A stretch of 12,722 nt of DNA from Giesbergeria sp. Its GTDB lineage: Bacteria > Pseudomonadota > Gammaproteobacteria > Burkholderiales > Burkholderiaceae_C. Both the position numbers and the translations under genes were made by a program. The number at the start of each line of letters is the position of its first letter. Positions within the stretch are counted from its first letter, which is position 1. Positions 6,104-12,722 of the stretch are shown piece after piece. Location of the stretch: the NCBI GenBank assembly GCA_017998735.1, contig JAGOCN010000017.1, positions 1 through 12,722 on the forward strand. Direction: 5' to 3'. The notes under the pieces are model-generated. The model worked only from the letters and a program-made list of their open reading frames with translations. It searched no databases and had not been told where the DNA came from.

Positions 6104-7858
6104 GTGACCCTTGAACCCCTGTTTCTGATTGCCATCCTGTGCCTGCTGCTGGTGCTGCTGGCACTGGTGGTGCTGCTGTGGCAGCGCCCGCGCACGCCGG
6201 AGCTGCCCGCCGAATGGCAGCAGCGCCTGCAGGCGCTGACCGCCATCGCGCAGGCCACGCAACTGGCCGTGGCCAAGAGCGATGGCGCCCTGGACGGCAT
6301 GGGCCAGCAGCTGCGCGGACTGGGCCAGTCGGTGCAGGCAGCGCAGGAGTCGCTGCGCCAGGCGGTCGACGAGCGGCTGGCGCAGGCGGTGGCCGAGTCG
6401 CGCACCGGCCGCACCGAAACGCACAGCGCCATGGCCGCTTTCGAAGCCCAGCTGGCGCAGCGCCTGCAGGCGCTGGACACCGCGCTGGCGCAGCGCCTGG
6501 CACAGGGCCAGCTGGAGGCCGGTGCGGCGCGCAAGGAACTCTCAGGCACGCTGGGCGGTTTTCGCACCGAGCTGCTGCAAACCACCACCACGCTGGCGCA
6601 CGAGAGCGTGCAGTCGCGCCAGGCCATGGCCGCCAGCACCGCCTTGTTCGAGCAGCGCATCCAGGAGCGCTTTGAAGCGCTGACCGGCACCACGCACCAG
6701 ACGCTGCAGTCGCTCAAGGCCGACATCCAGGGCCAGCTGGCGGTGATGGCCGGAGCCCTGAAAGACCAGCTGGACGCCAACGGCCAGCAGATTCGCCACC
6801 AGTTCTCCGTGCTGCAGGACGCGCTGACCCAGCAGCTGGGCAGCCTGGTGCATGGCAGCCAGCACAACGCCGAGCAGCTGCGCAGCGCATTGAACGAGCG
6901 CCTGGCTTCCATCCAGGCCGACAACGCCTTGCAGCTCGAACAGATGCGCCGCACCGTCGATGAAAAACTGCACGCCACGCTGGAGCACCGGCTGGGCGAA
7001 TCCTTCAAGCTGGTCAGCGACCGGCTGGAGCAGGTGCACAAGGGCCTGGGCGAAATGCAGACATTGGCCGGCAGCGTGGGCGATTTGAAGCGCGTGATGA
7101 CCAACGTGAAGTCGCGCGGCACCTGGGGCGAGCTGCAGCTTGGCGCCATCATTGAAAACGTGCTGACGCTGGGCCAGTACGCGAAAAACGTCAAGACCGT
7201 GCCCGGCAGCGACGAGCTGGTGGAGTTCGCCATCCGCCTGCCCGGCCACAGCGACGACCAGCCGGTGTGGCTGCCCATCGACTCCAAGTACCCGGTCGAG
7301 CAGTACCAGCGCCTGATGGACGCGCACGATTCGGCCGACAAGGCAGCGATTGCATCGGCCGGCAACGCCTTCGAGACTTCCATCAAACTGGAAGCCCGCA
7401 AGATTTACGGCAAGTACGTCTCGCCCCCGCACACCACCGACTTTGCGGTGCTGTATTTGTCTACCGAAGGCCTGTTTGCCGAGGTGATGCGCCGCCCCGG
7501 TCTGGTGGAAGCGGTGCAGAACGACTGCCGCATGATGATCACCGGCCCGGCCAACCTGGCGGCGATGCTCAGCAGCCTGCAGATGGGCTTCAAGACGCTG
7601 GCGATTGAAAAGCGCTCGTCCGAGGTCTGGAACATGCTGGGCCAGGTGAAGACCGAATTTGCCAAGTTCGGCGCCGTGGTGGACTCCACCAAGAAGTCGA
7701 TTGACGCAGCCGCCAAGAAATTTGAAGAGGTCGGTGTGCGCACCCGCGCCATTGAGCGCCGGCTGCGCGATGTGCAGTCCCTGCCCGCGCCGGACGCTGC
7801 GCAGCACGAGGGTGAAAGCGATGCCCCAGCGCAGGCGCTGCTGTCTGAAGAAGATTGA
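6104..7858 (+). CDS. rmuC: DNA recombination protein RmuC
   Basis: From a GTG start the product has 584 residues. A single N-terminal membrane helix (6-25, LFLIAILCLLLVLLALVVLL) is followed by a long Gln/Ala-rich coiled coil (about 40-315), then the conserved RmuC domain (about 315-555) with KSRGTWGELQL (336-346), PIDSKYP (391-397, nuclease-like Asp/Lys pair) and IEKRSSEVW (501-509). The acidic tail ends SEED. RmuC limits inversions between short inverted repeats in E. coli and is thought to be a membrane-tethered PD-(D/E)XK-like nuclease. E. coli RmuC is about 475 residues, so the extra length here is coiled coil. The frame stays open to 5360, but that part is not RmuC-like and overlaps the tautomerase gene in another frame; the GTG at 6104 (TTG at 6098 possible) immediately precedes the membrane helix, with an AGG about 9 nt upstream. 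Confidence 0.92.
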   Translation: MTLEPLFLIAILCLLLVLLALVVLLWQRPRTPELPAEWQQRLQALTAIAQATQLAVAKSDGALDGMGQQLRGLGQSVQAAQESLRQAVDERLAQAVAESRTGRTETHSAMAAFEAQLAQRLQALDTALAQRLAQGQLEAGAARKELSGTLGGFRTELLQTTTTLAHESVQSRQAMAASTALFEQRIQERFEALTGTTHQTLQSLKADIQGQLAVMAGALKDQLDANGQQIRHQFSVLQDALTQQLGSLVHGSQHNAEQLRSALNERLASIQADNALQLEQMRRTVDEKLHATLEHRLGESFKLVSDRLEQVHKGLGEMQTLAGSVGDLKRVMTNVKSRGTWGELQLGAIIENVLTLGQYAKNVKTVPGSDELVEFAIRLPGHSDDQPVWLPIDSKYPVEQYQRLMDAHDSADKAAIASAGNAFETSIKLEARKIYGKYVSPPHTTDFAVLYLSTEGLFAEVMRRPGLVEAVQNDCRMMITGPANLAAMLSSLQMGFKTLAIEKRSSEVWNMLGQVKTEFAKFGAVVDSTKKSIDAAAKKFEEVGVRTRAIERRLRDVQSLPAPDAAQHEGESDAPAQALLSEED

Positions 7859-7937
7859 AGGACGGAGCGGCAGAACGGCAGAAGTTGACGGGCCTGTGCT
7901 GTGCAGGTTAGGCGCGGACTGCACCAGAGTCACTTCT

Positions 7938-7985
7938 GACTTGCTGGCTGGTTGATTGGCTGTCTGTCTGTCTGACTTACTGACC
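7938..7985. repeat. Decayed tetranucleotide (GNYT)n microsatellite
   Basis: Twelve consecutive 4-bp units can be read in register: GACT, TGCT, GGCT, GGTT, GATT, GGCT, GTCT three times, GACT, TACT, GACC. The core 7960-7974 is a near-perfect CTGT tract. It looks like a simple repeat that expanded by slippage and then mutated. It lies outside any gene, 80 nt after the rmuC stop. Confidence 0.65.
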
Positions 7986-8023
7986 TGAAACCAGCAACGC
8001 AGCTGCTGTCAGCAGGGTTTTTG

Positions 8024-8092
8024 AATTTCAAGCAAAAAGTGCCTCCAGCGCATGCCCAGTCTGCGCCAGAAGCTCACTTTTCGATAGCAAAA
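8024..8092. repeat. Short dispersed intergenic repeat, divergent copy B
   Basis: The segment reads TTTCAAGCAAAAAGTGCC near its left end and GCGCCAGAAGCT further right. It shares order and spacing with the segment at 9247-9307 (TTTCAGGTCAAAA ... GCGCCAGCAGCT). Internally AAAAGTG (8035-8041) pairs with CACTTTT, and GCGCA with TGCGC, giving a folded element. The pattern recalls a short non-coding repeat I associate with intergenic regions of Comamonadaceae genomes; that association is from memory and is not shown by this sequence alone. Confidence 0.45.
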
Positions 8093-8187
8093 ATCCGTTT
8101 TTCCATGCAGACTGCGTTCGGGCAGGTCAGCGCAAAACGCGCAACTTCAAAAAAATTGCATTGGCACAGCCCAGGGCAAAGCAGGCC

Positions 8188-8212
8188 AAAAAAAGCCCCG
8201 TCCAGCGGGGCT
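8188..8212 (-). terminator. Intrinsic terminator of the LOG-family gene
   Basis: On the minus strand AGCCCCG / CGGGGCT (7 bp, 5-nt loop) is followed by a run of seven T (8194-8188). It lies about 67 nt beyond the LOG gene stop codon. GC-rich stem and uninterrupted T-run make it a strong terminator. Confidence 0.9.
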
Positions 8213-8278
8213 GCGAAGCAGGGCAGCTGCAAATGCCAGCGCCCGTTGGTTGCCAATGCCCGTGCAACCCGTACCTGT

Positions 8279-9151
8279 TCAGCAATCGATCTTGTAGAAG
8301 GCGCAGATGTAATCCCAGGCCTCCTGCGGATCGTCGGTGTAGTGGAACAGGTCCAGGTTGTCGGGCGAGATGGTGCCTTCTTCCACCAGCGCATCAAAGT
8401 TGATGGCGCGCTTCCAGAACTCGGTGCCGAACAAGACGATGGGCACCGCCTTGGCCTTGCCGGTCTGCACCAGCGTGAGCACCTCGAACAGTTCGTCCAT
8501 GGTGCCAAAGCCACCCGGAAAGGCCACCAGCGCCTTGGCGCGCATCATGAAATGCATCTTGCGCAGCGCAAAGTAATGGAACTTGAAGCTGAGCGTGGGC
8601 GTGATGAAGCGGTTGCCGCCCTGCTCGTGCGGCAGCACGATGTTCAGCCCGACGTTGAGCGCCTTTTCCTCGCTGGCGCCCCGGTTGGCCGCTTCCATGA
8701 TGCCGGGGCCGCCGCCGGTGCAGATGTACATGCGCTTGTCGGGCGGCAGGCGGTTGCCGTGCGCGGCCACCAGGCGGGCAAACTGGCGTGCGTTGTCGTA
8801 GTGGCGCGCGCTGCGCACTGCGCGCTCGGCCAGCGCGATGCGCACGCTGTCGTGGCTGGCAAGGGCGTCCTGCAGCTGCTCGGCTGCTTCGTCCGGCGCC
8901 ACGCAGCGCGCGCTGCCATACACCACCACCGTGTTTTCAATGCCCTGCGAGGCCTGGCCCATTTCGGGTTTCAGCAGTTCAAGCTGAAAACGGATGCCGC
9001 GCGTTTCGCGCCGGAACATGAATTCGGGGTCGGCAAAGGCCAGCCGGTTCGAGTCTGCCACCAGCGGGTTTTCCTGCGTGGTGGTGGTCGAGTGCAGTTC
9101 GTCCCAGATGTCCGAGAGGCTGCGTTCGTTGAGTTGCGTGTTGGCGTCCAT
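8279..9151 (-). CDS. LOG-family protein (TIGR00730, cytokinin riboside 5'-monophosphate phosphoribohydrolase type)
   Basis: The 290-residue protein has the two LOG signatures: GGGPGIMEAANRG (146-158) and PGGFGTMDE (212-220), which together form the nucleotide-binding and catalytic site of the Rossmann-like fold. It belongs to the longer bacterial form, with about 70 residues before the core strand NTVVVYGSAR (73-82). LOG enzymes cleave the N-glycosidic bond of nucleoside 5'-monophosphates, releasing base and ribose 5-phosphate; in most bacteria the true substrate is unknown and the role may be nucleotide salvage (compare PpnN) rather than cytokinin production. The ATG at 9151 is preceded by GGA 6 nt upstream; a TTG directly before it is less likely. 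The gene has its own terminator and is probably separate from crcB, since 229 nt including a repeat lie between them. Confidence 0.92.
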   Translation of the reverse strand: MDANTQLNERSLSDIWDELHSTTTTQENPLVADSNRLAFADPEFMFRRETRGIRFQLELLKPEMGQASQGIENTVVVYGSARCVAPDEAAEQLQDALASHDSVRIALAERAVRSARHYDNARQFARLVAAHGNRLPPDKRMYICTGGGPGIMEAANRGASEEKALNVGLNIVLPHEQGGNRFITPTLSFKFHYFALRKMHFMMRAKALVAFPGGFGTMDELFEVLTLVQTGKAKAVPIVLFGTEFWKRAINFDALVEEGTISPDNLDLFHYTDDPQEAWDYICAFYKIDC

Positions 9152-9246
9152 CAAGATTCCAGAAAGGGCGGTGCGTGAATCGGCTCTGCCACTGCATGCT
9201 GCGCGGTTTCAGCGCAGGGCACAAAACCCGGGTGCAGAAACCCCGT

Positions 9247-9307
9247 GTTTCAGGTCAAAAGAGGCCATTATGCTTTGCTGGTCAGCGCCAGCAGCTATCA
9301 AAAAAGC
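9247..9307. repeat. Short dispersed intergenic repeat, divergent copy A
   Basis: The plus strand carries TTTCAGGTCAAAAGAGGCC at the left and GCGCCAGCAGCTATCAAAAA at the right, with a small stem GCTGG-TCAGCG-CCAGC (9279-9294). It aligns in the same orientation with copy B at 8024-8092, so the LOG gene is flanked by the two. It lies in the crcB-LOG space, upstream of the LOG gene. Confidence 0.5.
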
Positions 9308-9380
9308 AGCGTTTTCCCGGGTCTGGAAAATTGATTCAGCACCTGCAAATGGCAGGCTCGCCGGCGCTGCAGCGGGCTGC

Positions 9381-9791
9381 TCAGCGCCCGCCCGCCAGCA
9401 CCAGCGCTGCCGTCTTCAGGCCCAGCCATGTCAGCAGCAGCGAGCCGCCCAGGTGCAGGCCGGTGGTGCCCAGCGCCAGCGCATAGCGCTGCTGCTGCAG
9501 CTGCCCGACCACCTCGATGGAAAAGCTGGAAAACGTGGTCAGCGCGCCCAGAAACCCGGTGACCAGCGCCAGCCGCCACACCGGGTCCAGCTGCGGCAGC
9601 GCCTGAAACACCCCCACGCACAGCCCGATCAGGTAAGCGCCCAGCAGGTTGGCCGCCAGCGTGCCCCACACCAGTGCGCCCCAGGCCAGCGTGTGGTTGG
9701 TGCTCAGCCACACACTGAGGCGCCAGCGGGCCAGCGCGCCCAGGCTGGCGCCCAGACAGAGGGCAGAAACCTGAACGGCGGCGGGGTGCAT
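9381..9791 (-). CDS. crcB: Fluoride efflux channel CrcB/Fluc
   Basis: The 136-residue four-helix membrane protein has the family marks: LGALARWRL (17-25, conserved Arg22), the pore asparagine in TLAANLLGAYLIG (44-56, N48) and TGFLGALTTFSSF (78-90), which holds the central sodium-binding break and the pore phenylalanines. Fluc proteins form antiparallel dimers that let F- leave the cytoplasm and confer fluoride resistance. The ATG at 9791 is chosen because homologues start near this point; an upstream GTG at 9836 would add 15 unrelated residues, and no clear ribosome-binding site is seen for either. It follows the TRAP large permease gene by 146 nt on the same strand, so it may be read through from that operon or have its own promoter. 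I found no fluoride riboswitch in the upstream DNA. Confidence 0.92.
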   Translation of the reverse strand: MHPAAVQVSALCLGASLGALARWRLSVWLSTNHTLAWGALVWGTLAANLLGAYLIGLCVGVFQALPQLDPVWRLALVTGFLGALTTFSSFSIEVVGQLQQQRYALALGTTGLHLGGSLLLTWLGLKTAALVLAGGR

Positions 9792-9937
9792 GGGGGCGAT
9801 TGTGGTGCAGGATGCAAGCCGACCATCTGGTGGCACAGCACGGCAGGGGCATCAGCGCTGGCAACGCCGGCTGCGCACTGGGCGCGGGGCGCATCGGGCG
9901 CATTGGACGTTGCCCGGCGTTTTGGCGCTCTGGCGCT

Positions 9938-11245
9938 TCAGCGCACCGGCGCCATCTGCTGCGGCAGCCAGGTGGCAATGCCCGGAAACAGGTAGAGCAG
10001 CGTGACGGCCACGCACATCAGCAAAAACATCGGCAGCGTCACCTTGGCCACCCAGGGCAGGCTGCGGCCGGTCATGCCCTGCAGCACAAACAGGTTGAAG
10101 CCGACCGGCGGCGTGATCTGCGCCATCTCCACCACCAGCACCACAAAGATGCCGAACCAGACCAGGTCGATGCCGGCCGCCTGCACCGTGGGCTGCAGCA
10201 CGCCCATGGTCAGCACCACCATCGAGATGCCGTCCAGAAAGCACCCCAGCACGATGAAAAACAGCGCCAGCGCAGCAATCAGCTGCGCCTGGTTCAGGCC
10301 CAGCGAACCGATCCACTCGGCCAGGTGGCGCGGCAGGCCGATGTAGCCCATCGACAGCGTGAGAAACGCTGCCCCGGCCAGAATCAGCGCGATCATGCAG
10401 TACAGGCGCGTGGCGCCCATCAGCGCGGCGCTGAAGCTGCTCCAGCTGAGCGAGCCCTGCAGGCCCGACAGCACCAGTGCGCCCGTCACGCCCACGGCAG
10501 CCGCCTCGGTGGCGGTGGCCAGGCCGGTGTAGATGGAGCCGAGCACGGCTGCAATCAACAGCACCACCGGAATCAGGCTGCCCGAGGCGCGCAGCTTTTG
10601 CGCCAGGCTGAGAGACTGCTCGGCCACCGGCACCTGCTCGGGGTGGCGCAGCGCCCACTGCACGATGTAGAGCGAAAACAGCGAGGCCAGCAGCAGCCCC
10701 GGCAGCACGCCGGCAATGAACAGCTGCGAAATCGATACGTCGGCCGCCACGCCATAGACGATCATGATGATCGACGGCGGAATGAGCAGCCCCAGCGTGC
10801 TGGCGCCGGCCAGCGTGCCCACCACCATGTGCTCCGGGTAGCCGCGCCGCGTCAGCTCGGGCAGGGTCATCTTGCCGATGGTGGCGCAGGTGGCGGCACT
10901 CGAACCCGACACCGCCGCGAACACGGTGCAGCCGACCACGTTGGTGTGCAGCAGCCGGCCGGGCAGCAGTTGCACCCAGGGCGACAGGCCCTTGAACATG
11001 TCCTGCGACAGCCGGGTGCGAAACAGGATTTCGCCCATCCAGATGAACAGCGGCAGGGCGGTGAGCGTCCAGCTCGATGCCGACCCCCAGATCGTGACCG
11101 CCATGGCATCGCCCGCAGGGCGGGCAGAAAACAATTCCATGCCGATCCAGGCCACGCCCGAAAGCGCGAGCCCGATCCACACGCCGCTGCCCAGGATCAG
11201 GAACAGTGATGCAATCAGCAGGCCGGTGATGGCAAGGTCACTCAT
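9938..11245 (-). CDS. TRAP transporter large permease (DctM type)
   Basis: The 435-residue, roughly 12-helix inner-membrane protein is the transport subunit of a tripartite ATP-independent periplasmic system, driven by an ion gradient (normally Na+). Family motifs are AVSGSSAATCATIG (about residues 110-123), LGLLIPPSI, ATEAAAVGV, GCFLDGISM and ITPPVGFNLFVLQG. The ATG at 11245 gives the usual N-terminus MSDLAITGLLIASLF; the frame extends to 11332 but those residues are not permease-like. The ribosome-binding site is weak (AAAGAAA). It lies 117 nt downstream of the small permease gene, an unusually wide gap for a DctQ-DctM pair, which often overlap. With the adjacent small permease and binding protein it forms a complete carboxylate-type importer; the substrate is not evident. 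Confidence 0.94.
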   Translation of the reverse strand: MSDLAITGLLIASLFLILGSGVWIGLALSGVAWIGMELFSARPAGDAMAVTIWGSASSWTLTALPLFIWMGEILFRTRLSQDMFKGLSPWVQLLPGRLLHTNVVGCTVFAAVSGSSAATCATIGKMTLPELTRRGYPEHMVVGTLAGASTLGLLIPPSIIMIVYGVAADVSISQLFIAGVLPGLLLASLFSLYIVQWALRHPEQVPVAEQSLSLAQKLRASGSLIPVVLLIAAVLGSIYTGLATATEAAAVGVTGALVLSGLQGSLSWSSFSAALMGATRLYCMIALILAGAAFLTLSMGYIGLPRHLAEWIGSLGLNQAQLIAALALFFIVLGCFLDGISMVVLTMGVLQPTVQAAGIDLVWFGIFVVLVVEMAQITPPVGFNLFVLQGMTGRSLPWVAKVTLPMFLLMCVAVTLLYLFPGIATWLPQQMAPVR

Positions 11246-11362
11246 GGCGAAATTTCTTTGGTGGCGGAAAAAGGACGCACAGCGCGGTTCTGAAAACAGG
11301 CCGTCTGTGCAGGGCACGCCGGCCGGCGGCACCCAAGGGGCGCCGCTGCACGCTCTGCGGCT
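11246..11362. other. 117-nt gap between TRAP small and large permease genes with palindromes
   Basis: Two structures are visible: a 12-bp perfect palindrome CGCCGGCCGGCG (11317-11328) and a 6-bp inverted repeat GCACAG (11277-11282) / CTGTGC (11305-11310). No T-run follows, so a terminator is not indicated. They may fold in the operon mRNA and alter the ratio of the two permeases. Confidence 0.45.
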
Positions 11363-11872
11363 TCATTCATTGCGCAGTGCCTCGCCCGACTGGCGCTCCT
11401 GGCGCCGGCCCAGCATCTCCAGCACCAGCTCGTCCACAAACGCAATCGCCAGCACGCTGGTGCCGATCGCCATGGCCAGCTGCGGCAGCCACAGCGGCGT
11501 GGCATCGCTGCCGGTGGAAATGTCATTGAAGCTGTGCGACTGCCAGGCCAGCTTGCAGCTGTAGAAGGCGTACAGCACCGCCAGCATCGAAGCCAGGCCC
11601 AGCGCCCACAGCTCGAAGCCTTTTTTCCAGCCTCCGCGCAGCTGCCCCAGCAGCAGCGTGACGCGGATGTGTTCGCCGCGCTTCAAGGTGTGCGCCAGCG
11701 CCAGAAAACCGCTGGCCGCCATCAGGTAGCCGGCATAGGCATCGGTGCCGGGCACATGGAAGTTGAACTGCCGGCTGGCAATCGACAGCAGCACCATGCC
11801 CAGCAGCAGCACCATGAACAGCGCCGCCAGGGCGGCCGCGCCGTCATACAGCAGGTTCAGCAGGCGGCGCAT
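11363..11872 (-). CDS. TRAP transporter small permease (DctQ type)
   Basis: The 169-residue protein has four membrane helices at about 11-32, 45-62, 87-106 and 128-150. RGEHIRVTLLL (65-75) after the second helix is the typical DctQ motif. DctQ proteins pair with the large permease and help dock the periplasmic solute-binding protein. The ATG at 11872 follows the binding-protein stop codon by 58 nt, consistent with a dctP-dctQ-dctM operon read right to left. The last 17 residues (RRQERQSGEALRNE region) are charged and cytoplasmic. Confidence 0.92.
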   Translation of the reverse strand: MRRLLNLLYDGAAALAALFMVLLLGMVLLSIASRQFNFHVPGTDAYAGYLMAASGFLALAHTLKRGEHIRVTLLLGQLRGGWKKGFELWALGLASMLAVLYAFYSCKLAWQSHSFNDISTGSDATPLWLPQLAMAIGTSVLAIAFVDELVLEMLGRRQERQSGEALRNE

Positions 11873-11930
11873 GGGGCAGTCTGGTGTTGAAACGGGTGCA
11901 CCGCGTGCCTAAGCTGTCTCAGGAAAGGCA

Positions 11931-12722
11931 TCACTTGCGGTAGGCGTCCACCAGCGCCTTGCCGTCGGGCCCGGCCTTGTCCAGCCATTCCTTGAGCATG
12001 GCATCGCCCACCTGCGTCAGGTCGGCCTTGAGCTGCGGCGAGGGCGCCAGCACCTGCATGCCTTCGGCCTTGAGCTTGGCCAGGGTTTCGCTGTTCACGC
12101 GCTCGCTGGCTTCCCAGCCCCGGGTTTCGGCATCGGCGCCGGCCTTGAGCAGCGCGTCCTGCTGCGGCTTGGCCAGTGCGTCAAAAGCCTTCTTGTTGAC
12201 GATGACCGCGTTCTTCGGCAGCCAGGCCTGCAGGTCGTAGTAGTACTTGAGGTGCTCGTAAAGCTTGCTGTCCACGCCGGTGGCGCCGGAGGTCATGGTG
12301 GACTCGACCACGCCGGTGGCCAGGGCCTGCGAGAACTCGGCCGCCTGCACCGTCACCGGCTGCGCGCCCACCAGTTCGGCAATGCGTGCCGTGGCCGGGC
12401 TGTAGGCGCGCCACTTGATGCCCTTGAGGTCGGCGGCCGAGGCAATCGGCTTTTTGGTGTAGAGGCCTTGCGGTGGCCAGGCCACGGCGTACAGCAGCAC
12501 CATGCCCTGGTCGGCCAGCTTTTTCTGCAGGAACGGCTTTTGCGCCTGGTAAAGCTTCTTTGATGCGTCGTAGCTGGTGGCCAGGAAAGGCTGGCCGTCG
12601 GCGCCGTAGATCTGCCACTCGTTCTGGAAGTTGTTCAGCAGGATCTCGCCCATCTGCGCCTGCGCGCCCTGCACCGCGCGCTTGATCTCGGGCGCCTTGA
12701 ACAGCGCGGCGTTGGCATGCAC
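11931..12722 (-). CDS. TRAP transporter solute-binding protein (DctP type), 5' end outside window
   Basis: The window holds the last 263 or so codons; signal peptide and N-terminal lobe start lie beyond 12722. The last three window bases happen to read GTG on this strand, but the frame has no signal peptide there and is clearly internal. DLKGIKWRAYSPATARIAELVGAQPVTVQ has the Arg (WRAY) that in DctP proteins forms the salt bridge with the ligand carboxylate, followed by the family segment EFSQALATGVVESTMTS. The sequence ends GKALVDAYRK. The protein captures an organic acid in the periplasm and delivers it to the DctQ/DctM permease encoded directly downstream. Ligand identity is not predictable here. 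Confidence 0.93.
   Translation of the reverse strand: MHANAALFKAPEIKRAVQGAQAQMGEILLNNFQNEWQIYGADGQPFLATSYDASKKLYQAQKPFLQKKLADQGMVLLYAVAWPPQGLYTKKPIASAADLKGIKWRAYSPATARIAELVGAQPVTVQAAEFSQALATGVVESTMTSGATGVDSKLYEHLKYYYDLQAWLPKNAVIVNKKAFDALAKPQQDALLKAGADAETRGWEASERVNSETLAKLKAEGMQVLAPSPQLKADLTQVGDAMLKEWLDKAGPDGKALVDAYRK

Larger units (their letters stand above)
7859..8187. other. Gene-free region between convergent rmuC and the LOG-family gene
   Basis: No credible coding frame is present up to the LOG terminator at 8188. The region holds a decayed tetranucleotide repeat (7938-7985), a weak hairpin CTGCT-GTC-AGCAG followed by GG and five T (8003-8022), which may serve as the rmuC terminator, and a divergent short intergenic repeat (8024-8092). 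The remaining 95 nt show nothing I recognise. Confidence 0.5.

Noticed and set aside
8003..8022. Strong rmuC terminator
   Set aside because: The stem is only 5 bp with a 3-nt loop, and GG separates it from five T; kept only as a weak possibility in the region note.
9300..9363. Terminator for crcB (stems CCTGC/GCAGG and TTTTCC/GGAAAA near a T6 run on the minus strand)
   Set aside because: The first stem has no T-run. The second is weak, and 5 nt of non-T sequence separates it from the T-run, which belongs to the intergenic repeat.
9792..9937. Fluoride riboswitch upstream of crcB
   Set aside because: GATGG-like words occur, but the pseudoknot pattern of the crcB RNA motif is not present in the 146 nt before the start.
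9800..11209. 469-codon plus-strand open frame
   Set aside because: It is antisense to the TRAP large permease; the Gln/His/Arg-rich content is a reverse-strand artefact of hydrophobic codons.
12720..12722. GTG at the window edge as a start for the TRAP binding protein
   Set aside because: No signal peptide follows, and the N-terminal lobe strands are missing; the gene clearly continues beyond the window.

Overview
The window reads as an ordinary chromosomal segment of a high-GC betaproteobacterium, most probably a member of the Comamonadaceae (Acidovorax/Comamonas/Delftia-like). This rests on the GC-rich codon use, a polyhydroxyalkanoate (PHA) phasin, a TRAP carboxylate transporter, the long RmuC, and two divergent copies of what looks like a short intergenic repeat common in that family. 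No rRNA, tRNA, CRISPR, transposase, phage gene or foreign-looking island was seen, and I found no convincing new multi-gene system. The less ordinary material is in the spaces between genes.

Left part (1-1900, minus strand). A truncated periplasmic Fe(III)-binding protein of an ABC importer (853 down past base 1) has a promoter-like -35/-10 pair overlapped by a Fur-box-like inverted repeat, with an 11-bp tandem repeat just upstream. Before it lies a phasin gene (1804-1238), whose 3' side holds two stem-loops and then a strong intrinsic terminator. The phasin promoter is bracketed by two near-identical TGCA-centred palindromes, the layout expected for the PHA-sensing repressor PhaR.

Middle part (2100-7860, plus strand). 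A hotdog-fold acyl-CoA thioesterase is divergent from the phasin. It is followed by a CitMHS_2/'sodium:proton antiporter'-type membrane carrier, which is 3 nt upstream of, and surely co-transcribed with, a D-2-hydroxyacid dehydrogenase (glyoxylate/hydroxypyruvate reductase type). Next come a Pro1 tautomerase-family protein and RmuC, a membrane-anchored coiled-coil protein with a nuclease-like domain.

Right part (8180-12722, minus strand). In transcription order (right to left) there is a tripartite TRAP carboxylate transporter: solute-binding protein (5' end missing), small permease and large permease. Then come the fluoride channel gene crcB and a LOG-family nucleotide phosphoribohydrolase with a strong terminator. 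The spaces on both sides of the LOG gene carry copies of the short repeat. A decayed tetranucleotide repeat lies between rmuC and the LOG terminator.

Functional theme: carbon storage (phasin, thioesterase), organic-acid uptake and hydroxyacid metabolism (carrier plus dehydrogenase, TRAP), iron acquisition, and housekeeping stress functions (RmuC, CrcB, LOG). Apart from the carrier-dehydrogenase pair and the TRAP cluster, the genes look like independent units.
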